This document shows, in pieces, positions 43,199 to 51,213 of a stretch of DNA of 64,000 nt. Below the pieces are notes generated by a model. It was not told the origin of the DNA. It saw only the letters and a list, made by a program, of their open reading frames with translations, and searched no databases. The position numbers and the translations under genes were made by a program. Each line of letters opens with the position of its first letter. Positions within the stretch are counted from its first letter, which is position 1. Source of the stretch: Sideroxydans sp. (GTDB lineage: Bacteria; Pseudomonadota; Gammaproteobacteria; Burkholderiales; Gallionellaceae); NCBI GenBank assembly GCA_027310725.1, contig DAIDAG010000059.1, forward strand, positions 1-64,000. Direction: 5' to 3'.

Positions 43199-43632
43199 TG
43201 AGACGCCTGGCGACAGTGCTACTGTTGCTGGGCGTGAGCCATTCGGCTCACGCTTTCGACTTCGTTTCGGTTGCCGAACCGGCTATCCTGTACGACGCCA
43301 ATTCGCTGAAGGCCAAGAAGCTGTTCGTTGCCACGCGTTACCTCCCGCTGGAGCAGGTGGTAGTGCTGGACAACTGGGTCAAGGTTCGCGACAACTCGGG
43401 AAAACTGTTCTGGATCGAGAAGCGCCAATTGAGCAGTAAACGTTATGTCATGGTGACCGTGCCATCCACTACCGTGCGTCGCAACCCCGACAATAATGCC
43501 GAAGTGGTGTTCAAGGCCACACAGCAGCTCGGTCTGGAATGGCTGGGCAACACCGGTACGGGCTGGGTCAAAGTCCGCCACGCGGACGGCAGTACCGGTT
43601 ACCTGAAATCCAGCGACGTGTGGGGCGGCTGA
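43198..43632 (+). CDS. Secreted SH3-domain protein
   Basis: 144 residues. Signal peptide ending SAHA, then two SH3b-like repeats: FVSVAEPAILYDANSLKAKK to about residue 80, and VTVPSTTVRRNPDNNAEVVF to the end, with GTGWVKVRHADGSTGYL. Such proteins usually bind cell-wall or protein ligands in the periplasm. It is coupled to both secB and gpsA by overlapping start/stop codons; its function is unknown. Confidence 0.82.
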   Translation: MRRLATVLLLLGVSHSAHAFDFVSVAEPAILYDANSLKAKKLFVATRYLPLEQVVVLDNWVKVRDNSGKLFWIEKRQLSSKRYVMVTVPSTTVRRNPDNNAEVVFKATQQLGLEWLGNTGTGWVKVRHADGSTGYLKSSDVWGG

Positions 43633-44624
43633 TGAAAGTCGCAGTGTTGGGCTCAGGAGCTTGGGGAACCGCATTGGCGGTCAGTTTCGCCCCGCGCCAC
43701 CAGGTCACGCTGTGGGCGCGCGATGTCGAGCGAATAGAGGCTATGCGCGGCTCTCGCCAAAACCAGCGCTATCTGCCTGACGTCACCCTGCCTGTCGAGT
43801 TGAAGCTCTGCTCCGATCTGGAGGAAGCGCTGGCTGGCGTCCAGTTGATCATCGTGGCAGTTCCCGTTGCGGCGCTGCGCAGCACGTTGCAGCAGATCGC
43901 CAAGCTAACCGTGCCCGTTGCCGTGATATGGGTATGCAAAGGATTCGAGAGCGGCACTTCGCAGCTTCCCCATCAGATCGTCAGCGACACTTTGCCTGCT
44001 TCCTTTCCGCGCGGCGTGCTGTCCGGTCCCAGTTTCGCCCAGGAAGTGGCGCGCAGCCTGCCAACTGCACTGACCTTGGCCTCCGTCGACGGCGAGTTCG
44101 CGCAAACTACGGCGAAGGCACTGCACCATTCGCGTTTGCGCATCTACTCCAGCACCGATGTGGTGGGGGTCGAGATCGGCGGAGCGATCAAGAACGTGCT
44201 GGCCATCGCGGCAGGTATCTGCGACGGTATGCATATGGGCCTGAATGCGCGGGCAGCCTTGCTGACCCGCGGACTGGCCGAGATGACGCGGCTGGGTCTG
44301 CAGATGGGCGGTCACGCTGAAACATTGGGAGGGCTGTCTGGCGTGGGCGACCTGATTCTGACCTGTACTGGCGACCTTTCACGCAACCGTCAGGTCGGCA
44401 TGCTGTTGGCACAAGGCAAATCGCTGGCGACGATTCTCGATGAGTTGGGACATGTGGCGGAAGGTGTGTACACGGCACGCGAGGTACATCGCATCGCCGC
44501 GCAACACGGGGTAGAGATGCCGATCTGCGAGGCGGTATATCGCGTGCTGTATGAAGACCTTGCGGTGGACAAAGCAGTCGAGGCGCTGCTGAGCCGTCAG
44601 CCCGGCAGCGAATTCATGGGCTGA
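43632..44624 (+). CDS. gpsA: Glycerol-3-phosphate dehydrogenase [NAD(P)+]
   Basis: 330 residues. Makes sn-glycerol-3-phosphate for phospholipids. The start VAVLGSGAWGTALA is the nucleotide-binding GxGxxG loop, followed by WARD and the catalytic region GVEIGGAIKNVLAIAAGICDG with the conserved Lys. TCTGDLSRNRQVG and EGVYTAREV are family hallmarks. The last 28 bases overlap the convergent trmL. Confidence 0.96.
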   Translation: MKVAVLGSGAWGTALAVSFAPRHQVTLWARDVERIEAMRGSRQNQRYLPDVTLPVELKLCSDLEEALAGVQLIIVAVPVAALRSTLQQIAKLTVPVAVIWVCKGFESGTSQLPHQIVSDTLPASFPRGVLSGPSFAQEVARSLPTALTLASVDGEFAQTTAKALHHSRLRIYSSTDVVGVEIGGAIKNVLAIAAGICDGMHMGLNARAALLTRGLAEMTRLGLQMGGHAETLGGLSGVGDLILTCTGDLSRNRQVGMLLAQGKSLATILDELGHVAEGVYTAREVHRIAAQHGVEMPICEAVYRVLYEDLAVDKAVEALLSRQPGSEFMG

Positions 44625-45082
44625 CTGCCGGCAAAGCTGCATTGCCGCCAGGCTTCGAACACCACCACAGCCACCGTATTCGACAGGTTCAAACTGCGGT
44701 TATCAGGCAACATCGGCAAACGCAAGCGCCGCTCCGGCGCGATCGATTCCAATACCTCATTTGGCAGTCCGCGGCTTTCCGGCCCGAACAAAAAGGCGTC
44801 CCCTGCTTGATATTGCACCTCATGGTAGTGATGCGCCGCCTTGGTGGTAAAGGCGAACAGGCGTGCCCGCGGCAAGCTGCGCAAACAATCAGCAAGGCTG
44901 TCATGCACTTGCATTGACGCATATTCGTGATAATCCAGGCCGGCACGACGCAAATGCTTGTCGTCGAGTGTAAATCCCAGCGGGCGAATCAGGTGCAGGC
45001 GGGCACCGGTGTTCGCACACAAACGGATGATGTTGCCGGTGTTGGGCGGAATTTCTGGTTCGTACAAGATCACGTTAAACAT
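44597..45082 (-). CDS. trmL: tRNA (cytidine(34)-2'-O)-methyltransferase TrmL
   Basis: 161 residues. SPOUT methyltransferase acting on the wobble base of tRNALeu. MFNVILYEPEIPPNTGNIIR is the classic start, and FGPESRGLPNEVL and LPMLPDNRSLNLSNTVAVVV are the SAM-knot motifs. Size matches TrmL. The 3' end overlaps gpsA antisense by 28 bases. Confidence 0.94.
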   Translation of the reverse strand: MFNVILYEPEIPPNTGNIIRLCANTGARLHLIRPLGFTLDDKHLRRAGLDYHEYASMQVHDSLADCLRSLPRARLFAFTTKAAHHYHEVQYQAGDAFLFGPESRGLPNEVLESIAPERRLRLPMLPDNRSLNLSNTVAVVVFEAWRQCSFAGSQPMNSLPG

Positions 45083-45110
45083 GAAGAAAATGGCCAGAAG
45101 GCTTGTCAGT

Positions 45111-45149
45111 ACAGGGAAAAACGGCTAACTTCCGTCCCTGTTACCAGGG
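45111..45149 (+). promoter_or_regulatory. Mutually exclusive hairpins before mshE
   Basis: The bases acaggga at 45111-45117 pair with tccctgt at 45135-45141. The second arm could instead pair with cagggt just after it (ccctg / caggg, 45136-45149). The choice of pairing would change access to the mshE leader, whose ribosome site is aaggggga before ATG 45174. Only a structural possibility. Confidence 0.35.
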
Positions 45150-45173
45150 TCAGCATAGTCACAAGGGGGAATT

Positions 45174-46877
45174 ATGGCGCGTCCGGAGAAAATCCGCTTA
45201 GGCGATCTGCTGGTTCAGCAGAAACTCATTTCACTGGACCAGCTCCAGTTTGCATTGGAGCAGCAAAAGCGCAGCGGTCGCAAGCTTGGCCGCGTGCTGG
45301 TGGATAATGCTTTCGTCAGCGAAGACCAGATATCCGAAGGCATCGCCAAGCAGCTCAACATTCCCTTCATCAACCTCAAGTACTACAACGTCAATCTCGA
45401 GATCGTGCGCCGCCTGCCGGAGAACCAGGCACGCCGTTTCCGGGCGGTCGCGCTGGAAGAGCGCAACGGGGCGCTGCTGGTCGGCATGGCAGACCCGACA
45501 GACCTGTTCGCTTTTGACGAGATCGCTCGCCTGCTGAAGCGCGATATCGATGTTGCCGTTGTTACGGAAGGCCAGTTGCTGGAGACCATCGACCGCGTCT
45601 ATCGCCGCACCGAAGAGATCAGCGGTCTGGCGCGCGAGGTCTCGGAAGACCTTGGCGATAGCTACGTCGACTTCGGTACCTTGAGCGATTCTGTCGGACT
45701 CGAAGAAGCACCGGTCGTAAAACTGTTGCAGACCATGTTCGACGATGCGACCCAGGTGCGCGCTTCGGACATCCACATCGAACCGCAGGAATCGCGCTTG
45801 CAGATACGATTCCGCATCGACGGGGCGCTGCACCTGCAAACGGAGACCGACAGCAAGATTGCGAACGCCCTGGCCTTACGCCTCAAACTGATGTCCGGCC
45901 TGGATATTTCCGAAAAACGACTGCCGCAAGACGGCCGTTTCAACATGCGTGTTCGCGACCAGGCGATCGATGTGCGTATCTCTACCATGCCGACGCAATA
46001 CGGCGAATCGGTGGTGATGCGCCTGCTCAACCAGAGCGGCAGCTTCCTCACCCTGGACAAGCTGGGTATGCCGCCGGATATGCTCAAGCGCTTCCGCGAA
46101 ATCATCCAGCGCAGCAACGGCATGGTACTGGTCACCGGTCCGACCGGCAGCGGCAAGACCACCACGCTGTATGCCGGTCTGGCGGAGATCAACACCATCG
46201 ACCAGAAGATCATTACCGTGGAAGACCCGGTGGAATACCGCTTGCCCGGCATCAATCAGGTGCAGGTGAACGAGAAGATCGAACTGACTTTTTCGCGCGT
46301 GCTGCGTTCCGCCTTGCGCCAGGATCCGGACATCATCCTTGTCGGCGAAATGCGCGATGCCGAAACGGCACAGATCGGGATGCGCGCCGCGATGACGGGT
46401 CACCTGGTGTTGTCCACACTGCATACGCGCGATACCGCCGGTACCCTGTTCCGGCTGGTCGACATGGGCGCGCCGAAATACATGGTGGCCTCGTCGGTGC
46501 AGGCCGTGCTGGCGCAGCGCCTGCTGCGCCGCGTGTGCGAAAGTTGCAGCGAAAAACACATTCCTACGCCGCAAGAAGGCGAATGGCTGGAAGCGGAAGG
46601 CGTTGCCCGCGGCGACTGGGGTACGTTGCTGCATGGCCGCGGTTGCTCGCATTGCAACGGCACGGGTTATCACGGACGCATGGGTGTATACGAAATGCTG
46701 GAGATGGGACAGGCACTGGTCGAAGCCGCCGCACATGACGATAACTCGCACTTCATGCAAGTCGCGCGCGACCATCTGAAAGGCAAGACCCTGCTTGACG
46801 CTGCCTTGCGTGAAATGAAGCTGGGCCGTACCAGTGTGTCGGAAGTCATGCGCATCAGCAACCAAGTTGAAGACTGA
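45174..46877 (+). CDS. mshE: MSHA pilus assembly ATPase MshE
   Basis: 567 residues. Two MshEN-type repeats at the N-terminus (IRLGDLLVQQKLISLDQL at 7-24 and KLGRVLVDNAFVSEDQI at 37-53) fit the c-di-GMP binding domain. The GspE/PilB core has Walker A GPTGSGKT at 322-329, EDPVEYRLPGINQVQVN and an Asp box HTRDTAG. A CxxC-x(n)-CxxC zinc site is formed by CESC and CSHC near residues 455 and 493. It powers pilus extension in the cytoplasm. First gene of the cluster. Confidence 0.93.
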   Translation: MARPEKIRLGDLLVQQKLISLDQLQFALEQQKRSGRKLGRVLVDNAFVSEDQISEGIAKQLNIPFINLKYYNVNLEIVRRLPENQARRFRAVALEERNGALLVGMADPTDLFAFDEIARLLKRDIDVAVVTEGQLLETIDRVYRRTEEISGLAREVSEDLGDSYVDFGTLSDSVGLEEAPVVKLLQTMFDDATQVRASDIHIEPQESRLQIRFRIDGALHLQTETDSKIANALALRLKLMSGLDISEKRLPQDGRFNMRVRDQAIDVRISTMPTQYGESVVMRLLNQSGSFLTLDKLGMPPDMLKRFREIIQRSNGMVLVTGPTGSGKTTTLYAGLAEINTIDQKIITVEDPVEYRLPGINQVQVNEKIELTFSRVLRSALRQDPDIILVGEMRDAETAQIGMRAAMTGHLVLSTLHTRDTAGTLFRLVDMGAPKYMVASSVQAVLAQRLLRRVCESCSEKHIPTPQEGEWLEAEGVARGDWGTLLHGRGCSHCNGTGYHGRMGVYEMLEMGQALVEAAAHDDNSHFMQVARDHLKGKTLLDAALREMKLGRTSVSEVMRISNQVED

Positions 46878-48118
46878 TGCCGGTCTTCGCCTACAAAGGA
46901 AGAAGCAGCCGCGGCGACCTTGTGCAGGGTTCGCTGGAAGGGGCGGATAGCGGAGTCGTCGCCGACCAGTTGCTGAATACAGGCATCACACCGACCGACA
47001 TCAAGCTGACGTCCCAGGCCGTTCGCAGTACCAGCGGCGCTCAGATAAGCCTGTGGAACAGGCTTACGATGGAAAAGAAGGTCGACACACAGGAAGTGAT
47101 GTTGTTCAGTCGCCAGATGTATACCCTGCTCAAGGCGGGCGTGCCGATCATGCGCGCTTTGGCCGGACTGCAGGAATCCACGCAGAATCCCGCATTTGCC
47201 GCCATGCTGCAAGACCTGCGGGAAAGTCTCGACAGCGGACGCGAGCTTTCCACCGCGTTGCGCCGCCATCCAAAAGTGTTCTCCCCGTTTTATCTGAGCA
47301 TGGTGCAGGTCGGCGAAATGACCGGCATGCTGGACATCACCTTCCTGCGGCTGTATGAGCACCTTGAGTTTGAGAAAGACATGAAGGACCGCATCAAGGC
47401 GGCCTTGCGTTATCCCATGTTCGTGGTGATCGCGATGGCCATCGCGATCGTCATCGTCAACATCTTCGTCATTCCGGCTTTCGCCAAAGTATTTGAAGGT
47501 TTCCATGCCGAGCTGCCGCTGATGACGAGGATATTGATGGGCTTCTCCGGCTTCATGGTGCAGTCCTGGCCGATCCTGCTGGCGTTGCTGATCGGTGCGG
47601 TGGTCGCCTTTCGTTCCTGGGTCAATACCGTGGATGGCCGTTACAAATGGGATCGCTACAAGCTTCATCTTCCGATTGCGGGCAGGATCATCATGAAGGC
47701 GACACTGGCGCGTTTCGCTCGCAGCCTGGCGCTCTCGTTCAAGAGCGGCATCCCCATCGTGCAGGGCCTGAACTCGGTCGGGCTGGTGGTGGATAACGAA
47801 TTCATGCGCAGTCGTGTAGAGCAGATGCGCGACGGTGTGGAGCGCGGCGAGAGCATCCTGCGCACCGCGGCGGCAACCGGCGTGTTCAACCCGACCGTGT
47901 TGCAGATGATTGCGGTGGGTGAAGAAACGGGCGACATGGACGGCCTGATGTTCGAGATCGCGGGCATGTACGAGCGCGAAGTGGAATACGAGATCAAGAG
48001 TCTGAGCGCCAACATCGAACCCATCATGATCGTCTTGCTTGGCGGCATGGTTCTGGTTCTTGCGCTGGGCATCTTTTTGCCGATGTGGGATTTGGGCAAA
48101 GTGGCGCTGCACAGATGA
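46877..48118 (+). CDS. mshG: MSHA inner-membrane platform protein MshG (GspF/PilC family)
   Basis: 413 residues. Duplicated GspF domain with LFSRQMYTLLKAGVPIMRAL at about 73-92 and the second copy at FARSLALSFKSGIPIVQGL. Three helices, at about residues 175-195, 225-245 and 380-400. It sits in the inner membrane and couples the ATPase to pilin polymerisation. The start overlaps the mshE stop (ATGCC after TGATG) and the stop overlaps the next pilin start (ATGA). Confidence 0.92.
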   Translation: MPVFAYKGRSSRGDLVQGSLEGADSGVVADQLLNTGITPTDIKLTSQAVRSTSGAQISLWNRLTMEKKVDTQEVMLFSRQMYTLLKAGVPIMRALAGLQESTQNPAFAAMLQDLRESLDSGRELSTALRRHPKVFSPFYLSMVQVGEMTGMLDITFLRLYEHLEFEKDMKDRIKAALRYPMFVVIAMAIAIVIVNIFVIPAFAKVFEGFHAELPLMTRILMGFSGFMVQSWPILLALLIGAVVAFRSWVNTVDGRYKWDRYKLHLPIAGRIIMKATLARFARSLALSFKSGIPIVQGLNSVGLVVDNEFMRSRVEQMRDGVERGESILRTAAATGVFNPTVLQMIAVGEETGDMDGLMFEIAGMYEREVEYEIKSLSANIEPIMIVLLGGMVLVLALGIFLPMWDLGKVALHR

Positions 48119-48747
48119 GTAACGTCAGGATATGGGATTTGGGATTTGGGATATTGGGGTGTGCGCACGGTTCACAGGCTTTTGTTCGGTCTGCCATTCC
48201 AAACCCAAGATCCAAAATCCAGAATCCTGAATTCTCCAAAGGTTTCACCCTCCTCGAACTGATCGTTGTAATCAGCGTCGTCGCAATACTGGCAGGTTCG
48301 TTGTTGTCGCGAATTCCCTATTATCAGGAACAGGCGGAAAAGACGGTCGTGGAGCAGATGGCGGGGGCGATGCAAAGCGCCTTGATCATGCACTATGGTT
48401 CGCTGATGGCGCATGGAGCCGGGGCGGAGAAAGGGTTGAATGCTCTGGCCAACGACAATCCTATGGATTGGCTGCAGCAAAAGCCAAAGAATTACGCGGG
48501 CGAGTTCTTCGATCCGACACCGGCGACAGTATCGCCAGGACACTGGATGTTCGACCTGAAGTCGCATGAGCTGATCTATGTTCTGGATCGCAGTGACTAC
48601 TTCACCCCAGGCAAAGACGGGCAGAAGTGGATACGTTTTCACGTCAGGCTTGAGTATGAATCCCCTGTTGTTCGTACAGCCGGAGGCAAAAAAGAACTGG
48701 TCTCGACTTTGTTCGAGCCCACCGAGCCTTACCGCTGGTTTGATTGA
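48115..48747 (+). CDS. MSHA minor prepilin with an unusual 43-residue leader
   Basis: 210 residues. The class III signal is KGFTLLELIVVISVVAIL, with cleavage expected after Gly43. Prepilin leaders are normally 6-30 residues; this one is 43 and is encoded by GGGATTT-type repeats (DLGFGILG then IPNPRSKIQNPEF). The mature part is a minor pilin of about 167 residues with HWMFDLKSHELIYVLDRSDY. I take it for an MshB/MshF-like protein by position. The start is coupled to the mshG stop. Possibly the leader is not fully functional. Confidence 0.75.
   Translation: MSNVRIWDLGFGILGCAHGSQAFVRSAIPNPRSKIQNPEFSKGFTLLELIVVISVVAILAGSLLSRIPYYQEQAEKTVVEQMAGAMQSALIMHYGSLMAHGAGAEKGLNALANDNPMDWLQQKPKNYAGEFFDPTPATVSPGHWMFDLKSHELIYVLDRSDYFTPGKDGQKWIRFHVRLEYESPVVRTAGGKKELVSTLFEPTEPYRWFD
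48132..48233. repeat. Inverted array of TGGGATT-type heptads inside the prepilin leader
   Basis: The left arm has tatgggatttgggatttggg (48131-48150) continuing into atattgggg. The right arm (48196-48233) has ccaaaccc, gatccaaaatcc and agaatcctg, which are complements of the same unit. The two arms can pair imperfectly around a loop of about 35 bases. Heptanucleotide repeats of this sort occur widely in bacterial intergenic regions; here the copy lies inside a coding frame and keeps it open. Confidence 0.65.
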
Positions 48748-48756
48748 GAGGTGCCT

Positions 48757-49380
48757 GTGAGTCCCATCGTCGAAGCCCTGTTATTGCGCTCTGCCGCCTT
48801 GTTTCTGATGCTGGGCAGCCTTGCCGGTCTGATTGTTGGCGCGCTGTTGCTGTGGTCTCCGCATCGTTTACGCGTGACCGGCAGTTTCCTCAACCGCTGG
48901 GTGTCCACCCGTCATCTGGATCAAACGCTGGATCGCAGCGTAGCCATCGACCCGTGGTTCTATCGCCATCACCGAACCAGTGCCTGGTTGATTTTGCTGG
49001 CCTCCGCTTACATTATTTATTCATTTACCGTCGGACTGGATCGGGCAAGCGCCGTCATCGGACTTTCCAGGCGTTTCTATTTGCCGGAAGGTTTGGTCGG
49101 CGGATTGCTGGATGCAATGGTGTTGAGCGCCTTGCTGGGAACGTTGCTTGCCGTGTTCGTCAGCCTGTTTCTGTTGCTGCGCCCCAGCATGTTGCGCGAC
49201 TTCGAACAGGGCGCGAACCGTTGGATATCGTTACGTCGCGGGCTGAAGCCGTTGGAAGTACGGCGCGAAGGGCTGGATGAATTTGTATACAAATATGCTC
49301 GACAAGCCGGGATCCTGGTGGTGTTGGGCAGTCTTTATACGCTTGCGCTACTGACTTTCTGGTTTAGCCATTACCGCTGA
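48757..49380 (+). CDS. Membrane protein of unknown function in the MSHA cluster
   Basis: 207 residues from GTG 48757, which follows gagagg by 5 bases; another GTG at 48751 overlaps that site. Four hydrophobic segments (about 13-32, 70-90, 115-140, 183-203). RRFYLPEGLVGGLLDA and LRPSMLRDFEQGANRWIS are the clearest polar stretches. I do not recognise the family. It lies 9 bases after a minor pilin gene and before the major pilin. Confidence 0.7.
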   Translation: MSPIVEALLLRSAALFLMLGSLAGLIVGALLLWSPHRLRVTGSFLNRWVSTRHLDQTLDRSVAIDPWFYRHHRTSAWLILLASAYIIYSFTVGLDRASAVIGLSRRFYLPEGLVGGLLDAMVLSALLGTLLAVFVSLFLLLRPSMLRDFEQGANRWISLRRGLKPLEVRREGLDEFVYKYARQAGILVVLGSLYTLALLTFWFSHYR

Positions 49381-49569
49381 CCTTTTGTCGGTAATACTTT
49401 AACCGTTCATCCTAAGTCATTGCTGCAAGAACGATTTTGCTTGTATTCATGGAAGTTTTCCTCTAGATTGGCTGTGCAGCTGTTAAAACATGATGCTGCG
49501 GCATCGTGCAAAACAGGAGGAAGAGGCAAATCAAGGCTGCAGCCTTCAATACATGAGGAGAGGAATATT

Positions 49570-50031
49570 ATGAAAAAGCAACAAGGTTTTACACTGATCG
49601 AATTGATCGTGGTGATCGTCATTCTGGGTATCCTGGCGGCGACGGCATTGCCGAAATTCGCAGACTTGTCCAAGGATGCTCGCTATGCATCCGCACAGGG
49701 CGCATTGGGAGCAATCAATTCTGCGGCCAGCCTGGCGCACGCTCAGTGGCTGGTGGCAGGTTCCTCCACATTGGCGGCAATCACGATGGAAGGTGTCCAA
49801 GTTTCGCTGATAAATGGCTATCCCGATGCGACTCCCACTGGGATTGACACTGCTGCCGGTTTGCTGAACAGTGGTTCTTACACGATTGCGGGCGCAGGGC
49901 CTCGTACATTTACACCATTGGGGGTGACGAATGCTGCAACTTGCCAAGTTTCGTATACCCCGCCAGCGACACCTGGTTTTGCTCCGTCCATCGTGCTAAC
50001 TGCTCCAACTCAAGCAGCTGGTTGCAATTAA
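49570..50031 (+). CDS. mshA: MSHA major pilin MshA
   Basis: 153 residues from ATG 49570 behind gaggagagg. The leader is only six residues (MKKQQG) and is followed by FTLIELIVVIVILGILAATALP, a textbook type IV pilin start. The body has DARYASAQGALGAINSAASL, and two C-terminal cysteines (AATCQVSY, AAGCN) form the expected disulfide loop. A 190-base gap upstream and a strong terminator downstream suggest separate, high expression. Confidence 0.9.
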   Translation: MKKQQGFTLIELIVVIVILGILAATALPKFADLSKDARYASAQGALGAINSAASLAHAQWLVAGSSTLAAITMEGVQVSLINGYPDATPTGIDTAAGLLNSGSYTIAGAGPRTFTPLGVTNAATCQVSYTPPATPGFAPSIVLTAPTQAAGCN

Positions 50032-50088
50032 TCAGTTTGTCTGGTGTGCAATAAACACACTATCTTGCATGGCGGTTGTGATTGACAC

Positions 50089-50116
50089 AGGGAGGCTTCG
50101 GTCTCCCTTGTTTTTT
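50089..50116 (+). terminator. Strong UUCG-capped terminator after mshA
   Basis: The stem agggaggc / gtctccct closes a ttcg tetraloop and is followed by tgtttttt. Partial readthrough would give the minor pilin genes downstream lower expression than mshA, fitting their stoichiometry. Confidence 0.85.
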
Positions 50117-50180
50117 CTGCCATGAGGGTTTTGTTACACTGAAAGCCCGCGCAGATTCCTGGTTTGAAGGGTTGTTGAAT

Positions 50181-50732
50181 ATGCATCAGAGTCCGGAACA
50201 GGTCAGAGCAGTCACCCATGAGGCCAAAAAGTCGATCAGTGCCCAGGCCGAAGTGCGGCAATCAGGTGTACTTCTGAAAATTCATCGCGGTTTTACGCTT
50301 GTGGAATTGGTTGCCGTCATTGTTATTCTGGGCGTTATCGCAATGGTGGCTGCGCCGCGATTCTTTGATATCAATACTTACGACAACCGGGGTGTTCGCG
50401 ATCAGGTGATTTCCACTTTGCGTTATGCGCAAAAAGCGGCAATCGCGCAGCGGCGTTTCATCTGTGTGGTGATTTCAGGCAACGCGGTCACCCTGACTTA
50501 CGATACGACTCCCCCCAGTACAGTGCATGCGGCAGCAAGTTGTCCGGGCAATCCATTGACCAACCCTGCGACCGCGAGCGCGCCATATACGGTGTCCGCA
50601 TCCAATGGCGTGACTGTCACTGCGGCAACGTTCAACTTCGATGCATTGGGCAGGCCGAATGCACCGCAGAGCATCACGGTCGGCGGCAACGCGCCCATCA
50701 CGGTGGAAACGGAAACAGGCTATGTCCACTAA
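50181..50732 (+). CDS. MSHA minor prepilin MshC-like
   Basis: 183 residues from ATG 50181 (gaaggg upstream); a GTG further in would shorten the leader. The signal is HRGFTLVELVAVIVILGVIAMVAAPRFF, with about 38 residues before the cleavage glycine, longer than usual. The body has TLRYAQKAAIAQRRFICVVI, typical of MshC/GspH-type minor pilins. It ends in ITVETETGYVH and overlaps the next start by 11 bases. Confidence 0.8.
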   Translation: MHQSPEQVRAVTHEAKKSISAQAEVRQSGVLLKIHRGFTLVELVAVIVILGVIAMVAAPRFFDINTYDNRGVRDQVISTLRYAQKAAIAQRRFICVVISGNAVTLTYDTTPPSTVHAAASCPGNPLTNPATASAPYTVSASNGVTVTAATFNFDALGRPNAPQSITVGGNAPITVETETGYVH

Positions 50733-51213
50733 CAAAGAATTTCCAACGCAGCGCGGCGTCAGCCTCATCGAACTCATCATGTTCATCGTCATCATCAGCG
50801 TGGCGTTGGCGGGGATATTGCTGGTGATGGATCTGGTCACAAGGCACAGCGCCGATTCCCTCATCCGCAAGCAGGCACTGGCGGTCGCCGAATCGATGCT
50901 GGAAGAGATCAAGTTGCAGGCTTTGTCCGGCACGGCATGCGCAGGCACGCTGGGTGCGAATGCAGTGCGAGCCAACGTGAGTTCCGTATGCGATTACAAC
51001 GGCTACAGCACCACGAATGGCATACTGGATTTTTCCACCAATGCGGCCGTGCAGAATTTGAAGGCTTATAACATCGCCAATGTGTCCGTGACGCAAATCG
51101 CGACATTGGGCGGCACGCCCATCGCGGCGGGCAGTGGAGTGATGATCACCGTGACGGTCGCCGACCCGACAGGGGCGACGTTGGACGTGACGGGTTACAG
51201 GGCGGGAAACTGA
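50722..51213 (+). CDS. mshD: MSHA minor prepilin MshD-like
   Basis: 163 residues from ATG 50722. The signal RGVSLIELIMFIVIISVALAGILLVMD with a 12-residue leader is typical of MshD/PilV-type pilins. The middle has IRKQALAVAESMLEEIKLQA, the conserved helix of this group. Two cysteine-containing stretches, SGTACAG and SSVCDYNG, follow. It overlaps the previous stop and ends TGATG into the next gene. Confidence 0.85.
   Translation: MSTNKEFPTQRGVSLIELIMFIVIISVALAGILLVMDLVTRHSADSLIRKQALAVAESMLEEIKLQALSGTACAGTLGANAVRANVSSVCDYNGYSTTNGILDFSTNAAVQNLKAYNIANVSVTQIATLGGTPIAAGSGVMITVTVADPTGATLDVTGYRAGN

Noticed and set aside
49420-49569. Sigma-54 promoter before mshA
   Set aside because: The best candidate (ttggctgtgcagctgtt) lacks the GC at the -12 position and correct spacing.
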